IMG/VR virus record: IMGVR_UViG_3300023236_000013
Location: 1 to 48,095 of that record
Length of the DNA: 48,095 bases
Reading direction: 5' to 3' (one strand)
Origin: a virus
Within the stretch, counting starts at the first letter, position 1. Each line of letters opens with the position of its first letter. Both the position numbers and the translations under genes were made by a program. Positions 38,697 through 47,430 of the stretch are shown here, in pieces. The notes beneath the pieces are model-generated. The model was not told where the DNA came from. It worked only from the letters and a program-made list of their open reading frames with translations, and did no database searches.

Positions 38697-38909
38697 ATGA
38701 CAAGAACAATTAAAGCCGAGTACATGCCAGGAGGCGAGAGACGTCAAGAGATGTTAGACAAAGCAGTTGACTACATCAAGACACCTGGACAAACTCAACA
38801 GATCAAACATGAGTTCTGTTTAACTTATCTTAAAATGACAGAGACCGAGTATCTTGAAGCGCTTAACTCGGCGACCAATGGCGCAATGGTCAAGGATCTT
38901 TGGAATTAA
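38697..38909 (+). CDS. Small phage protein, 70 aa, unknown function
   Basis: MTRTIKAEYMPGGERRQEML, then DYIKTPGQTQQIKHEF and CLTYLKMTETEYLEALN. The ATACAGGAGAAATAA leader gives a strong ribosome site. Independent promoter-palindrome module. Unknown function; may be an early host-takeover protein by position. Confidence 0.6.
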   Translation: MTRTIKAEYMPGGERRQEMLDKAVDYIKTPGQTQQIKHEFCLTYLKMTETEYLEALNSATNGAMVKDLWN

Positions 38910-38912
38910 CAT

Positions 38913-38945
38913 TTGACAAGGCTAGCCTATTAATATAGGCTAGCC
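38913..38945 (+). promoter_or_regulatory. Promoter with perfect 11-bp palindrome
   Basis: TTGACA (38913-38918) and TAGGCT (38936-38941) with 17 nt between. GGCTAGCCTAT (38920-38930) and ATAGGCTAGCC (38935-38945) are perfect arms 4 nt apart spanning the spacer and -10. It serves the gene at 38973. Confidence 0.7.
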
Positions 38946-38972
38946 CTATAACAAACATACAGGAGAATACAA

Positions 38973-39272
38973 ATGACACAGACAAACACAACAGCAGAGT
39001 TCAAGATTATCACAGACAAAAAAGATGAGCCAGATTATAAGGCAGTGTCTAAGTTTGTTGGTGGAATGGTTGAGGTTGTATCAATGCCGAATGGTGACTT
39101 ACTATTATTAAATGAAGAAGGTAAGATGATGGGGTTACCCATTAACCAAGAAGCGACAACGTTATGGCGTACTACATTTACTAAGGATAAATATTTATGG
39201 GGACATGATGACTTTGTTGCGGGACCAACAATACTAATTAAGAAGGACGCCCTTAATACTTGGGCTAACTAA
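38973..39272 (+). CDS. Small phage protein, 99 aa, unknown function
   Basis: MTQTNTTAEFKIITDKKDEP, then KFVGGMVEVVSMPNGDLLLL, NEEGKMMGLPINQEAT and GPTILIKKDALNTW. The phrase VGGxVExVxxxNGxxxhhNEEGxhxGLPxN is a form I associate with uncharacterised DUF3846-type phage proteins. A conserved family is therefore likely. ACAGGAG leader. Followed by a hairpin. Confidence 0.65.
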   Translation: MTQTNTTAEFKIITDKKDEPDYKAVSKFVGGMVEVVSMPNGDLLLLNEEGKMMGLPINQEATTLWRTTFTKDKYLWGHDDFVAGPTILIKKDALNTWAN

Positions 39273-39286
39273 ACCGAACACCAACT

Positions 39287-39308
39287 GTGTGGTCCTGTAG
39301 GACCACAC
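39287..39308. terminator. Hairpin after gene at 38973, possible terminator
   Basis: GTGTGGTCC (39287-39295), TGTA, GGACCACAC (39300-39308), a perfect 9-bp stem. It ends the early gene cluster but lacks a T-run. GGACCAC is shared with the GGACC repeat family. Confidence 0.5.
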
Positions 39309-39450
39309 TCACACGCACAGGTTGCGCCCCCTATCACAGCACATAATACATAAACCATAGAGGTACCAGACGCGATCCGAAAATTCGCGCGCGCTCAGTA
39401 ATCGACTTCCCTTATATAAAAAGGGGTCCCAATATTTCGGACTATATAGC

Positions 39451-39479
39451 TTGATTTAGACAGTTAGAGGGTGTATAAA
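39451..39479 (+). promoter_or_regulatory. Possible promoter upstream of terL
   Basis: TTGATT (39451-39456), 17 nt, TATAAA (39474-39479), leaving a 46-nt leader without a clear Shine-Dalgarno. The rest of the 253-nt gap (39273-39525) holds the hairpin at 39287, a GC-rich CGCGCGCGC stretch (about 39388) and AT-rich sequence. Confidence 0.45.
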
Positions 39480-39525
39480 ACTTCTCCACCTTAAAAAGTG
39501 CAAAAAATATTATAAAAAATTTAAA

Positions 39526-41007
39526 ATGGATTTAAATAACTTAGATATAAGCAAATTACCGACCGACATTAGAAAACAATTCAAGCAATTAAGATTACTT
39601 CACACTGAAAAAAAGATACAAAACAGGGCAAAAGAAGATTTTATGTCCTTTGTTAAGTGCGTTTGGCCCGAGTTCATTGAAGGTGCGCACCATAGAATAA
39701 TTGCTAAAAAATTTAATGATCTTGCAACTGGTAAAATAAACAGATTAATTGTTAATATGCCACCTAGACATACTAAGTCTGAGTTTGCATCTTTTCTTCT
39801 TCCCGCCTGGATGGTGGGCCGTGAGCCTAAGCTCAAGATTATACAGGTCACTCACACCGGGGAGCTTGCAGTAAGATTCGGTCGTAAAGCAAAACACTTA
39901 ATTGACAGTGAAGAATATTCTAAAATTTTCAAAACTACATTACAGGAAGATAGTAAGGCCGCTGGGAGGTGGGAAACAGCACAAGGCGGCGAGTATTTCG
40001 CTGCAGGTGTCGGTGGAGCAATTACTGGACGGGGTGCTGACTTATTAATTATAGATGATCCTCACTCGGAGCAAGATGCGATGTCAAAAGACGCATTTGA
40101 TAATGCTTACGAATGGTACACATCCGGTCCGAGACAAAGATTACAGCCAGGAGCAAAAATCGTGCTCGTTATGACACGGTGGAGTAAAAAAGATTTAACA
40201 GGAACTTTATTAAAGAACCAAGGCAATGTAAAAGGGGATAAATGGGACGTTGTTGAATTTCCGGCAATCTTGGACCACGGACCAAACGAAGGTCAACCGG
40301 TTTGGCCTGAATATTGGAAGTTAGAAGAGCTTGAAAAAGTAAAAACGACTTTGCCCATAGGTAAATGGAACGCGCAGTGGATGCAAAAGCCAACTTCTGA
40401 AGAAGGAGCGATAATAAAACGTGAATGGTGGCGAAAATGGGATCGAGACACGTTACCAGATATAAGTTATGTTATTCAATCGTATGATACTGCCTTTTTA
40501 AAAAAAGAAACTGCCGATTTTAGTGCGATCACGACTTGGGGTGTATTTCATCCTGAAATTGATGGTCCCGCTAATTTAATTTTAATGGATTGTCTAAAAG
40601 ATCGATTTGAATTTCCAGAATTAAGACGTGCAGCTCTTGAACAATATAAATATTGGAATCCTGACATGGTGGTCATTGAACAAAAAGCGTCCGGAACACC
40701 ACTGACCCATGAATTTCGTCAAATGGATATTCCAGTTATGCCCTTTACTCCGAGCCGAGGAAATGATAAGCATGTAAGAATAAATTCATGTGCACCTCTT
40801 TTTGAAGCGGGTTTAATCTGGGCTCCAGATATGCGTTTCGCAGAAGAAGTGGTGGAAGAATGCGCGGCATTCCCACATGGAGATCATGATGACTTGGTTG
40901 ATTCTATGACTATGGCTGTTATGCGATTTAGACAGGGTGGTTTTATAACTCACCCCGAAGATTATGTAATTGAAAAACAACCGCCTAGAAAAAGAGAATA
41001 TTATTAA
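39526..41007 (+). CDS. terL: Terminase large subunit (TerL)
   Basis: A 493-aa protein. ATPase: NMPPRHTKSEF (Walker A, residues about 77-87), ADLLIIDDPHSEQDA (Walker B near 173) and IVLVMTRWSKKD (motif III with the coupling region). Nuclease: VIQSYDTAFLKKETAD near 320 (catalytic Asp) and HGDHDDLVDSMTMAVM near 453. It drives DNA into the prohead with TerS. It contains an in-frame GGACCACGGACC repeat at 40270-40283. No obvious ribosome site (AAATTTAAA before ATG). Confidence 0.95.
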   Translation: MDLNNLDISKLPTDIRKQFKQLRLLHTEKKIQNRAKEDFMSFVKCVWPEFIEGAHHRIIAKKFNDLATGKINRLIVNMPPRHTKSEFASFLLPAWMVGREPKLKIIQVTHTGELAVRFGRKAKHLIDSEEYSKIFKTTLQEDSKAAGRWETAQGGEYFAAGVGGAITGRGADLLIIDDPHSEQDAMSKDAFDNAYEWYTSGPRQRLQPGAKIVLVMTRWSKKDLTGTLLKNQGNVKGDKWDVVEFPAILDHGPNEGQPVWPEYWKLEELEKVKTTLPIGKWNAQWMQKPTSEEGAIIKREWWRKWDRDTLPDISYVIQSYDTAFLKKETADFSAITTWGVFHPEIDGPANLILMDCLKDRFEFPELRRAALEQYKYWNPDMVVIEQKASGTPLTHEFRQMDIPVMPFTPSRGNDKHVRINSCAPLFEAGLIWAPDMRFAEEVVEECAAFPHGDHDDLVDSMTMAVMRFRQGGFITHPEDYVIEKQPPRKREYY

Positions 41008-41009
41008 GT

Positions 41010-43862
41010 ATGCCAAAAACAATAGACACAACAATAGCAGCATTAAAGTATATCCATGCCGTAGCTAGAAAAATTCTTGCTAAAAGAGGAAAAGGTATTG
41101 CATCTATTGCTAGTAAAGGTGAAGCTGAATCTAAAGCTGGTGAGATCGCAGCAATTTTTCAACAATCTGGTTTACCTATGAATAGATTAGATGAATTTAT
41201 TAAAAGTGAAAAGGATGTTACTAAATATTTAAATTTAATTGAAGAGGCTACAAAAAAGCCACTTGTAAAATTTGATAATGATGACTTAAGTACTATGTCA
41301 CCAGATTCAGTTGAAGGAAGAAGAATTTCTGATCTTTTACTTAGGAAGAAAAAATCAGGAGACGTAATAGATTTCCCTCCGGAAAGAATTACAGATTGGA
41401 CTAAAGAAAGACCAGGACGTGCGGATCTTCCAGAAATACCTAAAAAAACAGATCCTGCATTATATGAAGATAGAGGCGGAAATATAATTCCTGCACAATT
41501 TAAAGATGTAGTAAAAGAAACAGATGAGCAAATAATTGCAAGAATTAAAAAACAAAATAAAGAGGCGGCTGAAAGACTTAGAAATAAAAAAGATCCAGAT
41601 GAGCCAGAAGGTTTTTACCAAGGAGGCCAAGCACAAATAAAACCCGATCTTTCAAACATAGGCCACGGTTCGGATGCTCTGATGGCAAGAAATATGTTAA
41701 TAGCCCCCGGATCTCAAGCAACGACTTCAACAGGTTTAAGTTATTTGTTAGGTGAAGATAATGACACGACTAGAGTTCCTTACAACGAAGGTAATACGGT
41801 TTTACCTCAACCTAAGCCCAGTAAAGATTATCAAGTATTACAAATTTTAAATAAACAACCCGAAGCTGCTTTAAAAACTTTAGGAGCTGAAACTATGTTT
41901 AATTTAATACATGAACATGCCCCGAAGGCATTTGAAAATGGAGATATTTCAAAAGAAGAGTATGATAGAATGATGGAACCTTTTTCTAATGGAGGTACAG
42001 AAAAATTACAAAGTATAAAAAATTCAGAAGACTTATATTTAAGTAAGTATGCAGAAGGTGGTGTAGCAGGATTATTGGGAGAAAGAACAGGATACGCTCA
42101 AGGTATGGATGTGGTTAGAAACCAAAAGAAAGAAATACCCGAAGAAATAAAAAAAAAGATTTTTGAAATGATGATGGGTAGCCATAATTTAGGAAAAGTT
42201 ATAGAAAATTCAGAGAGAACTAAAAGTAGAATTGGTCCAGAGGGGGTAAAAGCTTATGGTCTTGCAGATGGAGGTAGAACGGGATACAAAGAGGGAGAAG
42301 ATGTTTTTATTGGTCCTAAAAGAAAAAAGAAAACTAAAAAAGAATTAGAAGAAGAAAAAAAATTAAGAGCACAACTAGAGGCTTATCTTGAATCACAGAC
42401 AATAAATCTTCCAGAAGAAAACCCATTAAAAAAATATCAACCAACAGACTACAGTCTTTATGGAGGGTTTATGGATAATATAAAAACGGAGGGAGACCGT
42501 ACTGGAAATGTTATAAATGATTTTAATAATATTAATATTGATCCTAGAGACGCAAGAGTAGGTTTTAGTAGGGATAACCCTAAAAATGATTCATCATTTG
42601 TAGCAGGCGTTGGACCAAGTGGTTTTAATATTGGTTTTACAAAACCATTTGCAGAAGGCGGTCTAGCAGGATTATTAGGAGAGGGTCCAAGATCCACGGA
42701 CCACGGACCACGAACCAATTACAAAGAAGCAGGTGTCGTAGATAAAATTGGTGGAATGGTAAATTATAAGAACGTACCTCATTATCTTGCTAAGCCTTTA
42801 AAAGGAGTAACTAATATAGCTGAATGGGCGGGTAGACTTCCGTTCGCAACAGCCAAGTTAGCTTCCGATATAATCAGAAAACCTTTATTTAAACCAGGAG
42901 ATAGAGTAGAAGGATTACCTGGCCTTGGAGCAAAATTTGTTGGGAAGGAAATGTTTAACGAGTTTATCAACAATATGACACCCGGTGCATTAGCGGAAAA
43001 CCTTGGGCTAACTGCTTTAGCAGATAAAACTGGAAAAAATTTAACAGATGAAGCAAGATCTGTTGGAGACCTCTTAGAATCATTGGGAGAGTTTGCTAAT
43101 ATGGGTGGAATCCTTTCTGCTGGAAAAAATTTATTTAAAGGGCCTGATTTATTAAAGAAGTTAAGTCAGTCAATTGGTAAAGTAAAAGATAATAAGACTT
43201 TAGAAAAATTAGTTGATGAAACTTTAACTGCTCGAGGAGAAGGTAGAAGAGATTTTAATAAGTTAGTTGCTTCAGGAGGCTTAATGGTTGCTTTACAATC
43301 AATTGGACTTGGAGGAATTAAAGCTGCTAAAACAAAATCAGCTCCGGATGCAGTTTTTACATTAAAAACTATTATTGATGATTCTGACGTGATGACAGAA
43401 AATGGTTTGATGGCAATTGGACGTGGTGACTATCCAATGATTGATGTAAGCGGTTTAACCGATGCAGTTAAAAAATCTTTAGCGGTTATTATGAAAAATA
43501 GTAAAAGTATTAAAAATAAAGTTAAAGTTAAAGGTGGTAAATTTACGGATGATTATGAAGATATTCCTACTGAGGAAGCAGCTTATATAATGGAAGAATT
43601 ACAAAAAAAAGGACATAACGTAAAATTAGAACATTACGATGATATGGGAGGTCAAGGTGTTGACGACCTATTAAATAAATATAAAAACAAAGATAAAACA
43701 TATGGAAAAGATAATTATGATAAATTTTCAAAGAGAGTTGCCAAAATGACAGACAAAGAAAAGTTTGCCTATCATTCATCCATCACAGATGATTCTGGTA
43801 ATTATTATGATGAGTTCGTAGAAGAATTATTAGATATGAATTTTAAGAATAGTACTAAATAA
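41010..43862 (+). CDS. Large virion protein with GG(V/L)AGLLGERTGY linkers, unknown function
   Basis: A 950-aa protein. The N-terminal half holds FYQGGQAQIKPDLSNIGHGS and ALMARNMLIAPGSQATTSTG, phrases typical of marine podovirus virion proteins. YAEGGVAGLLGERTGYAQG, LADGGRTGYKEG and FAEGGLAGLLGE recur as linkers. At 42684-42716 a GGACC repeat encodes PRSTDHGPRTN within the third linker. The C-terminal 250 residues are helical and charged. It may be an internal or scaffold-type protein between TerL and portal. Confidence 0.6.
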   Translation: MPKTIDTTIAALKYIHAVARKILAKRGKGIASIASKGEAESKAGEIAAIFQQSGLPMNRLDEFIKSEKDVTKYLNLIEEATKKPLVKFDNDDLSTMSPDSVEGRRISDLLLRKKKSGDVIDFPPERITDWTKERPGRADLPEIPKKTDPALYEDRGGNIIPAQFKDVVKETDEQIIARIKKQNKEAAERLRNKKDPDEPEGFYQGGQAQIKPDLSNIGHGSDALMARNMLIAPGSQATTSTGLSYLLGEDNDTTRVPYNEGNTVLPQPKPSKDYQVLQILNKQPEAALKTLGAETMFNLIHEHAPKAFENGDISKEEYDRMMEPFSNGGTEKLQSIKNSEDLYLSKYAEGGVAGLLGERTGYAQGMDVVRNQKKEIPEEIKKKIFEMMMGSHNLGKVIENSERTKSRIGPEGVKAYGLADGGRTGYKEGEDVFIGPKRKKKTKKELEEEKKLRAQLEAYLESQTINLPEENPLKKYQPTDYSLYGGFMDNIKTEGDRTGNVINDFNNINIDPRDARVGFSRDNPKNDSSFVAGVGPSGFNIGFTKPFAEGGLAGLLGEGPRSTDHGPRTNYKEAGVVDKIGGMVNYKNVPHYLAKPLKGVTNIAEWAGRLPFATAKLASDIIRKPLFKPGDRVEGLPGLGAKFVGKEMFNEFINNMTPGALAENLGLTALADKTGKNLTDEARSVGDLLESLGEFANMGGILSAGKNLFKGPDLLKKLSQSIGKVKDNKTLEKLVDETLTARGEGRRDFNKLVASGGLMVALQSIGLGGIKAAKTKSAPDAVFTLKTIIDDSDVMTENGLMAIGRGDYPMIDVSGLTDAVKKSLAVIMKNSKSIKNKVKVKGGKFTDDYEDIPTEEAAYIMEELQKKGHNVKLEHYDDMGGQGVDDLLNKYKNKDKTYGKDNYDKFSKRVAKMTDKEKFAYHSSITDDSGNYYDEFVEELLDMNFKNSTK
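42684..42716. repeat. GGACCACGGACC-type repeat inside a virion gene
   Basis: GGTCCAAGATCCACGGACCA followed by CGGACCACGAACC: three successive (G/C)ACC-ACG units. Translated in frame as STDHGPRT. Similar copies are at 28021-28041, 30699-30720, 32242-32260, 35213-35230, 35251-35274, 35662-35682 and 40270-40283. Confidence 0.65.
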
Positions 43863-44014
43863 TGACAAAAGAAAATTTAACACTTGTAAAAAACATGAAA
43901 CATGTTAAATGGAAGGACATTCCACCATTAAGGGGACCTAATTCTCAAGGGTTGATTAAAGAGAGAAAACAAGATAAACCAATACAGGATAAAAAATATG
44001 GCAGATATAGATAA
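43862..44014 (+). CDS. Small basic protein, 50 aa
   Basis: TAATG-coupled start: MTKENLTLVKNMKHVKWKDI, then PPLRGPNSQGLIKERKQDK. Overlaps the portal gene by 17 nt. This compact basic peptide exactly fills the gap. Unknown function. Confidence 0.55.
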   Translation: MTKENLTLVKNMKHVKWKDIPPLRGPNSQGLIKERKQDKPIQDKKYGRYR

Positions 44015-46481
44015 GGCTCTCCCTAATACATTAGTACCTAATGAACTTTCAGAAGAAGTTAACGTTGAGGAAATTGAAGAGACGGGACAAGGGCCAGTAG
44101 AAATTACAGATGAAGAAGATGGTGGAGCAACTATCGACTTTGATCCAAATGCAGTACAAGGGCCAGATGAAAATGATCCATTTGCAAATTTAAATGATCT
44201 TCTTCCAGAAGACGTTACAGATATTATTGGTAATGAATTACAAAGCGATTATGCAGAATATAAAACTTCTCGTGCAGATTGGGAAAGAACTTATATTACT
44301 GGATTAGATTTATTAGGATTTAAATACGATAATAGAACAGAACCTTTCCAAGGAGCGTCAGGTGCAACTCACCCTGTTCTTGCAGAAGCGGTTACACAAT
44401 TTCAAGCATTAGCTTATAAAGAATTATTACCTTCAGATGGACCTGTTAGAACTATGGTTATGGGTGCAGCAACACCTCCAAAAGAAGCACAAGCTCAAAG
44501 AGTTAAAGATTTTATGAACTATCAATTGATGGATCAAATGAAAGAATATGAGCCTGAGTTTGATCAAATGTTATTTTATTTACCTCTATCAGGATCAACA
44601 TTTAAAAAAGTTTATTATGATGAGTTATTAGGCAGAGCTGTATCTAAATTTATTCCAGCTGATGATTTAGTAGTTCCTTATACAGCAACTTCATTAGATG
44701 ATGCAGAAGCAGTTATCCATGTTTTAAAAATATCTGAAAATGATTTAAGAAAACAACAAGTATCGGGTTTCTATTCTGATATAGAATTAGCAAAACCACA
44801 AGATTCAGTTACGGATCAATTAAAACAAAAAGAGAGAGAAATAGAAGGAGTTACAAAATCGCAAAGAGTAGAATCAATGTACACTTTAATTGAGTGTCAT
44901 GTTAATTTAGATTTAGAAGGTTTTGAAGATATGGGTCAAGATGGTGAGCCCACTGGAATTAAATTACCTTACATTGTAACAATCGAAGAAGGTAGTAGAA
45001 AAGTTTTATCAATTAGAAGAAACTTTAAACCTGAAGACCCTAAGAAAAATAAAATCCAATATTTTGTTCATTTTAAATTTTTACCAGGACTAGGTTTTTA
45101 TGGTTTAGGATTAATTCATATGATTGGGGGTTTGAGTCGAACTGCAACTTCAGCTCTTCGTCAGTTATTAGATGCAGGTACATTATCAAATTTACCAGCA
45201 GGATTTAAACAAAGAGGCGTTAGAGTTCAAGATGACGCTACAGCGATTCAACCAGGAGAATTTAAAGATGTAGATACTCCAGGGGGTAATCTAAAAGATG
45301 CTTTCGTATTCTTACCTTATAAAGAACCCTCACAGACTTTATTACAGTTGATGGGGATTGTAGTTCAAGCAGGACAAAGATTCGCATCAATTGCTGACAT
45401 GCAAGTTGGTGATGGGAACCAACAAGCAGCTGTTGGTACAACTGTAGCTCTTTTAGAACGGGGTTCAAGAGTGATGTCAGCAATCCATAAAAGACTGTAC
45501 TCTTCACTGAAGAATGAATTCAAATTACTAGCAAATATTTTTAAAACTTATTTACCACCAGAATATCCTTATGATGTTCCAGGGGCATCGAGAAATGTTA
45601 AAGTTACAGATTTTGATGACAAGGTAGATATTTTACCGGTAGCTGATCCAAACATATTTTCAATGAGTCAAAGAATATCAATGGCACAAACACAATTACA
45701 ATTAGCTCAATCTAATCCACAAATGCATAATATGTATATGGCTTATAGAAATATGTATTCAGCAATTGGTGTAAAAGATATAGATTCAATATTACCTGCG
45801 CCACCACAAAATCAACCGAAAGATCCGGCGTTAGAACATATTGATGCAATGGGTCAGAAACCTTTTCAAGCGTTTCCAGGTCAAGATCACAGAGCGCACG
45901 TTACAGCACACTTAAGTTTTATGGCTTCTAATTTTGTTAGAAATAATCCAAGTATAACTGCAGCGTTATCTAAAAACATTTTAGAGCACATTTCAATCAT
46001 GGCCCAAGAACAAGTACAATTAGAGTTCCCACAAGAAATGCAAATGTTACCACAAATGCAACAAGCGGCTGTTCAGAATCCTCAAGCTCAACAACAGTTT
46101 CAACAAATCTCACAAAAGATTGAAGCAAGAAAAGCTATTCTAATTGCTGAAATGACTGAAGATTTTATGAAGGAAGAAAAATCTATCACTGATCAATTTG
46201 ATCATGATCCATTATTAAAACTTAAAGAAAGAGAAGTTGATCTTAAAGCAATGGATGCTGAACGTAAGGCAAAAGAAGACGAAGCTAGACTAGGTCTTGA
46301 TAAAATGAAAATGATGCAAGCAAAAGCACTCAATAGTGAAAAACTAGAACAAAATGAAGAACTAGCTCATTTAAGAGCTGATACAGCTATGGACAAAGCG
46401 TTAATGTCTGCTGAAGTAAAACTAACATCTGATGCTATGAAAGCTAGAGATGTTAATCGCTTGAAAGGTCCTCGATATTAG
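43998..46481 (+). CDS. Portal protein
   Basis: An 827-aa protein. The N-terminal 70 residues are acidic. Then come YAEYKTSRADWERTYITGLD and TEPFQGASGATHPVLAEAVT, a hallmark of the large marine podovirus portal/head-tail connector family, followed by QLMDQMKEYEPEFDQMLFYL, LSGSTFKKVYYDELLG and a crown/barrel region with GLGFYGLGLIHMIGGLS. The C-terminal 150 residues are Gln-rich and coiled-coil. AGGA precedes the ATG. The dodecameric channel for DNA packaging and ejection. Confidence 0.9.
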   Translation: MADIDKALPNTLVPNELSEEVNVEEIEETGQGPVEITDEEDGGATIDFDPNAVQGPDENDPFANLNDLLPEDVTDIIGNELQSDYAEYKTSRADWERTYITGLDLLGFKYDNRTEPFQGASGATHPVLAEAVTQFQALAYKELLPSDGPVRTMVMGAATPPKEAQAQRVKDFMNYQLMDQMKEYEPEFDQMLFYLPLSGSTFKKVYYDELLGRAVSKFIPADDLVVPYTATSLDDAEAVIHVLKISENDLRKQQVSGFYSDIELAKPQDSVTDQLKQKEREIEGVTKSQRVESMYTLIECHVNLDLEGFEDMGQDGEPTGIKLPYIVTIEEGSRKVLSIRRNFKPEDPKKNKIQYFVHFKFLPGLGFYGLGLIHMIGGLSRTATSALRQLLDAGTLSNLPAGFKQRGVRVQDDATAIQPGEFKDVDTPGGNLKDAFVFLPYKEPSQTLLQLMGIVVQAGQRFASIADMQVGDGNQQAAVGTTVALLERGSRVMSAIHKRLYSSLKNEFKLLANIFKTYLPPEYPYDVPGASRNVKVTDFDDKVDILPVADPNIFSMSQRISMAQTQLQLAQSNPQMHNMYMAYRNMYSAIGVKDIDSILPAPPQNQPKDPALEHIDAMGQKPFQAFPGQDHRAHVTAHLSFMASNFVRNNPSITAALSKNILEHISIMAQEQVQLEFPQEMQMLPQMQQAAVQNPQAQQQFQQISQKIEARKAILIAEMTEDFMKEEKSITDQFDHDPLLKLKEREVDLKAMDAERKAKEDEARLGLDKMKMMQAKALNSEKLEQNEELAHLRADTAMDKALMSAEVKLTSDAMKARDVNRLKGPRY

Positions 46482-46506
46482 TATATTAACTTAACAGGAG
46501 AAAAAT

Positions 46507-46707
46507 ATGAAAATAACAAAAGCAGTTGGAGTAAACAAAGATGGTTACGCTAGTGGCGGAGTTAAAGTAGAAACGTCTTCTCAAAACTTGCATTTAGATC
46601 CTAGATCTCAAACAAGTATCAGAGGAAGAAACTACATTGCTCAAGGTGACACAGTAACTGTTAAAGGTACAAAGACTAGAAAACCTGTAAAAGCTACTTG
46701 GTTTTAA
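46507..46707 (+). CDS. Small beta-rich virion-type protein, 66 aa
   Basis: MKITKAVGVNKDGYASGGVK, then QTSIRGRNYIAQGDTVTVKG. Beta-strand and Gly-rich; ACAGGAGAAAAAT is a strong ribosome site. Similar short strand-rich proteins accompany portal genes in marine podoviruses. Confidence 0.55.
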   Translation: MKITKAVGVNKDGYASGGVKVETSSQNLHLDPRSQTSIRGRNYIAQGDTVTVKGTKTRKPVKATWF

Positions 46708-46708
46708 T

Positions 46709-47086
46709 ATGTGGTTTTCGGCAATTAAATTAGCCGTTTCTGCAGGCTCACACATTTACAAAAATAAGCAACAAACTAAAATGCTTATGTCGGATGCTGC
46801 GATGAAACATGCTCAAAAAATGAGTACTGGAGAATTAGAGTATTCTGGAAAATTACTAGAAGCTAGACAATCAGACTGGAAAGACGAATTTATTTTAGTT
46901 TTATTGTCGATTCCGATTGTAATGTTAGGATGGAGTGTCTGGTCAGATAATCCTGTACATATGGAGAAAATGGAGATATTCTTTGTACACTTTGGAAATT
47001 TACCGTTTTGGTACCAAACAATTTTTGTCGGAGTAATTGCATCTGTCTATGGACTTAAGGCAACAGATCTGATAAAAAGAAAATAA
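46709..47086 (+). CDS. Holin-like two-span membrane protein
   Basis: A 125-aa protein with a charged N-terminal helical half (residues 1-70) and two membrane segments, FILVLLSIPIVMLGWSVW (about 71-88) and WYQTIFVGVIASVYGLKA (about 102-119). The pattern F-x-L-L-L-S-x-P-I ... W-Y-Q-x-x-F-x-G is one I recall from uncharacterised marine phage proteins annotated as holin. It begins 1 nt after the previous stop. It lies far from the endolysin, so the holin call is tentative. Confidence 0.6.
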   Translation: MWFSAIKLAVSAGSHIYKNKQQTKMLMSDAAMKHAQKMSTGELEYSGKLLEARQSDWKDEFILVLLSIPIVMLGWSVWSDNPVHMEKMEIFFVHFGNLPFWYQTIFVGVIASVYGLKATDLIKRK

Positions 47087-47103
47087 CTTAAAGGAAAACA
47101 ATT

Positions 47104-47430
47104 ATGAGTAAATTATTTAATAGACCAAACTATGAATTTGGTAAAAAAATAGCTTCAGGTATAGGTCAAGCTATCAATAAAGTTAAAACAAAAATTAATA
47201 CAAGAAAATTAGAAAAAATAAAAAGCAGCAATAGTATTGCTGAACAAAAAGCTAAAGCTTCAAAAGCAAAATTAGGTCAAACTGTTTTTGAAATGGAAAA
47301 TAAGATGCCTATTACTTTTAAAAGTAAAGCAGGAAAATCAGAATCAAATACAGAATCCTATAAAAGAATACAAGGAGAAAATACTAAAGTAATTAAAGGC
47401 ATGCTTGACAAAGCAACTGGAAAAAAATAA
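47104..47430 (+). CDS. Basic virion-type protein, 108 aa
   Basis: MSKLFNRPNYEFGKKIASGI, then AINKVKTKINTRKLEKIKSS, ending KVIKGMLDKATGKK. Lys-rich and helical. AAGGAAA precedes the ATG. TAATG-coupled to the next gene. Unknown; nucleic acid contact in the virion is possible. Confidence 0.55.
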   Translation: MSKLFNRPNYEFGKKIASGIGQAINKVKTKINTRKLEKIKSSNSIAEQKAKASKAKLGQTVFEMENKMPITFKSKAGKSESNTESYKRIQGENTKVIKGMLDKATGKK

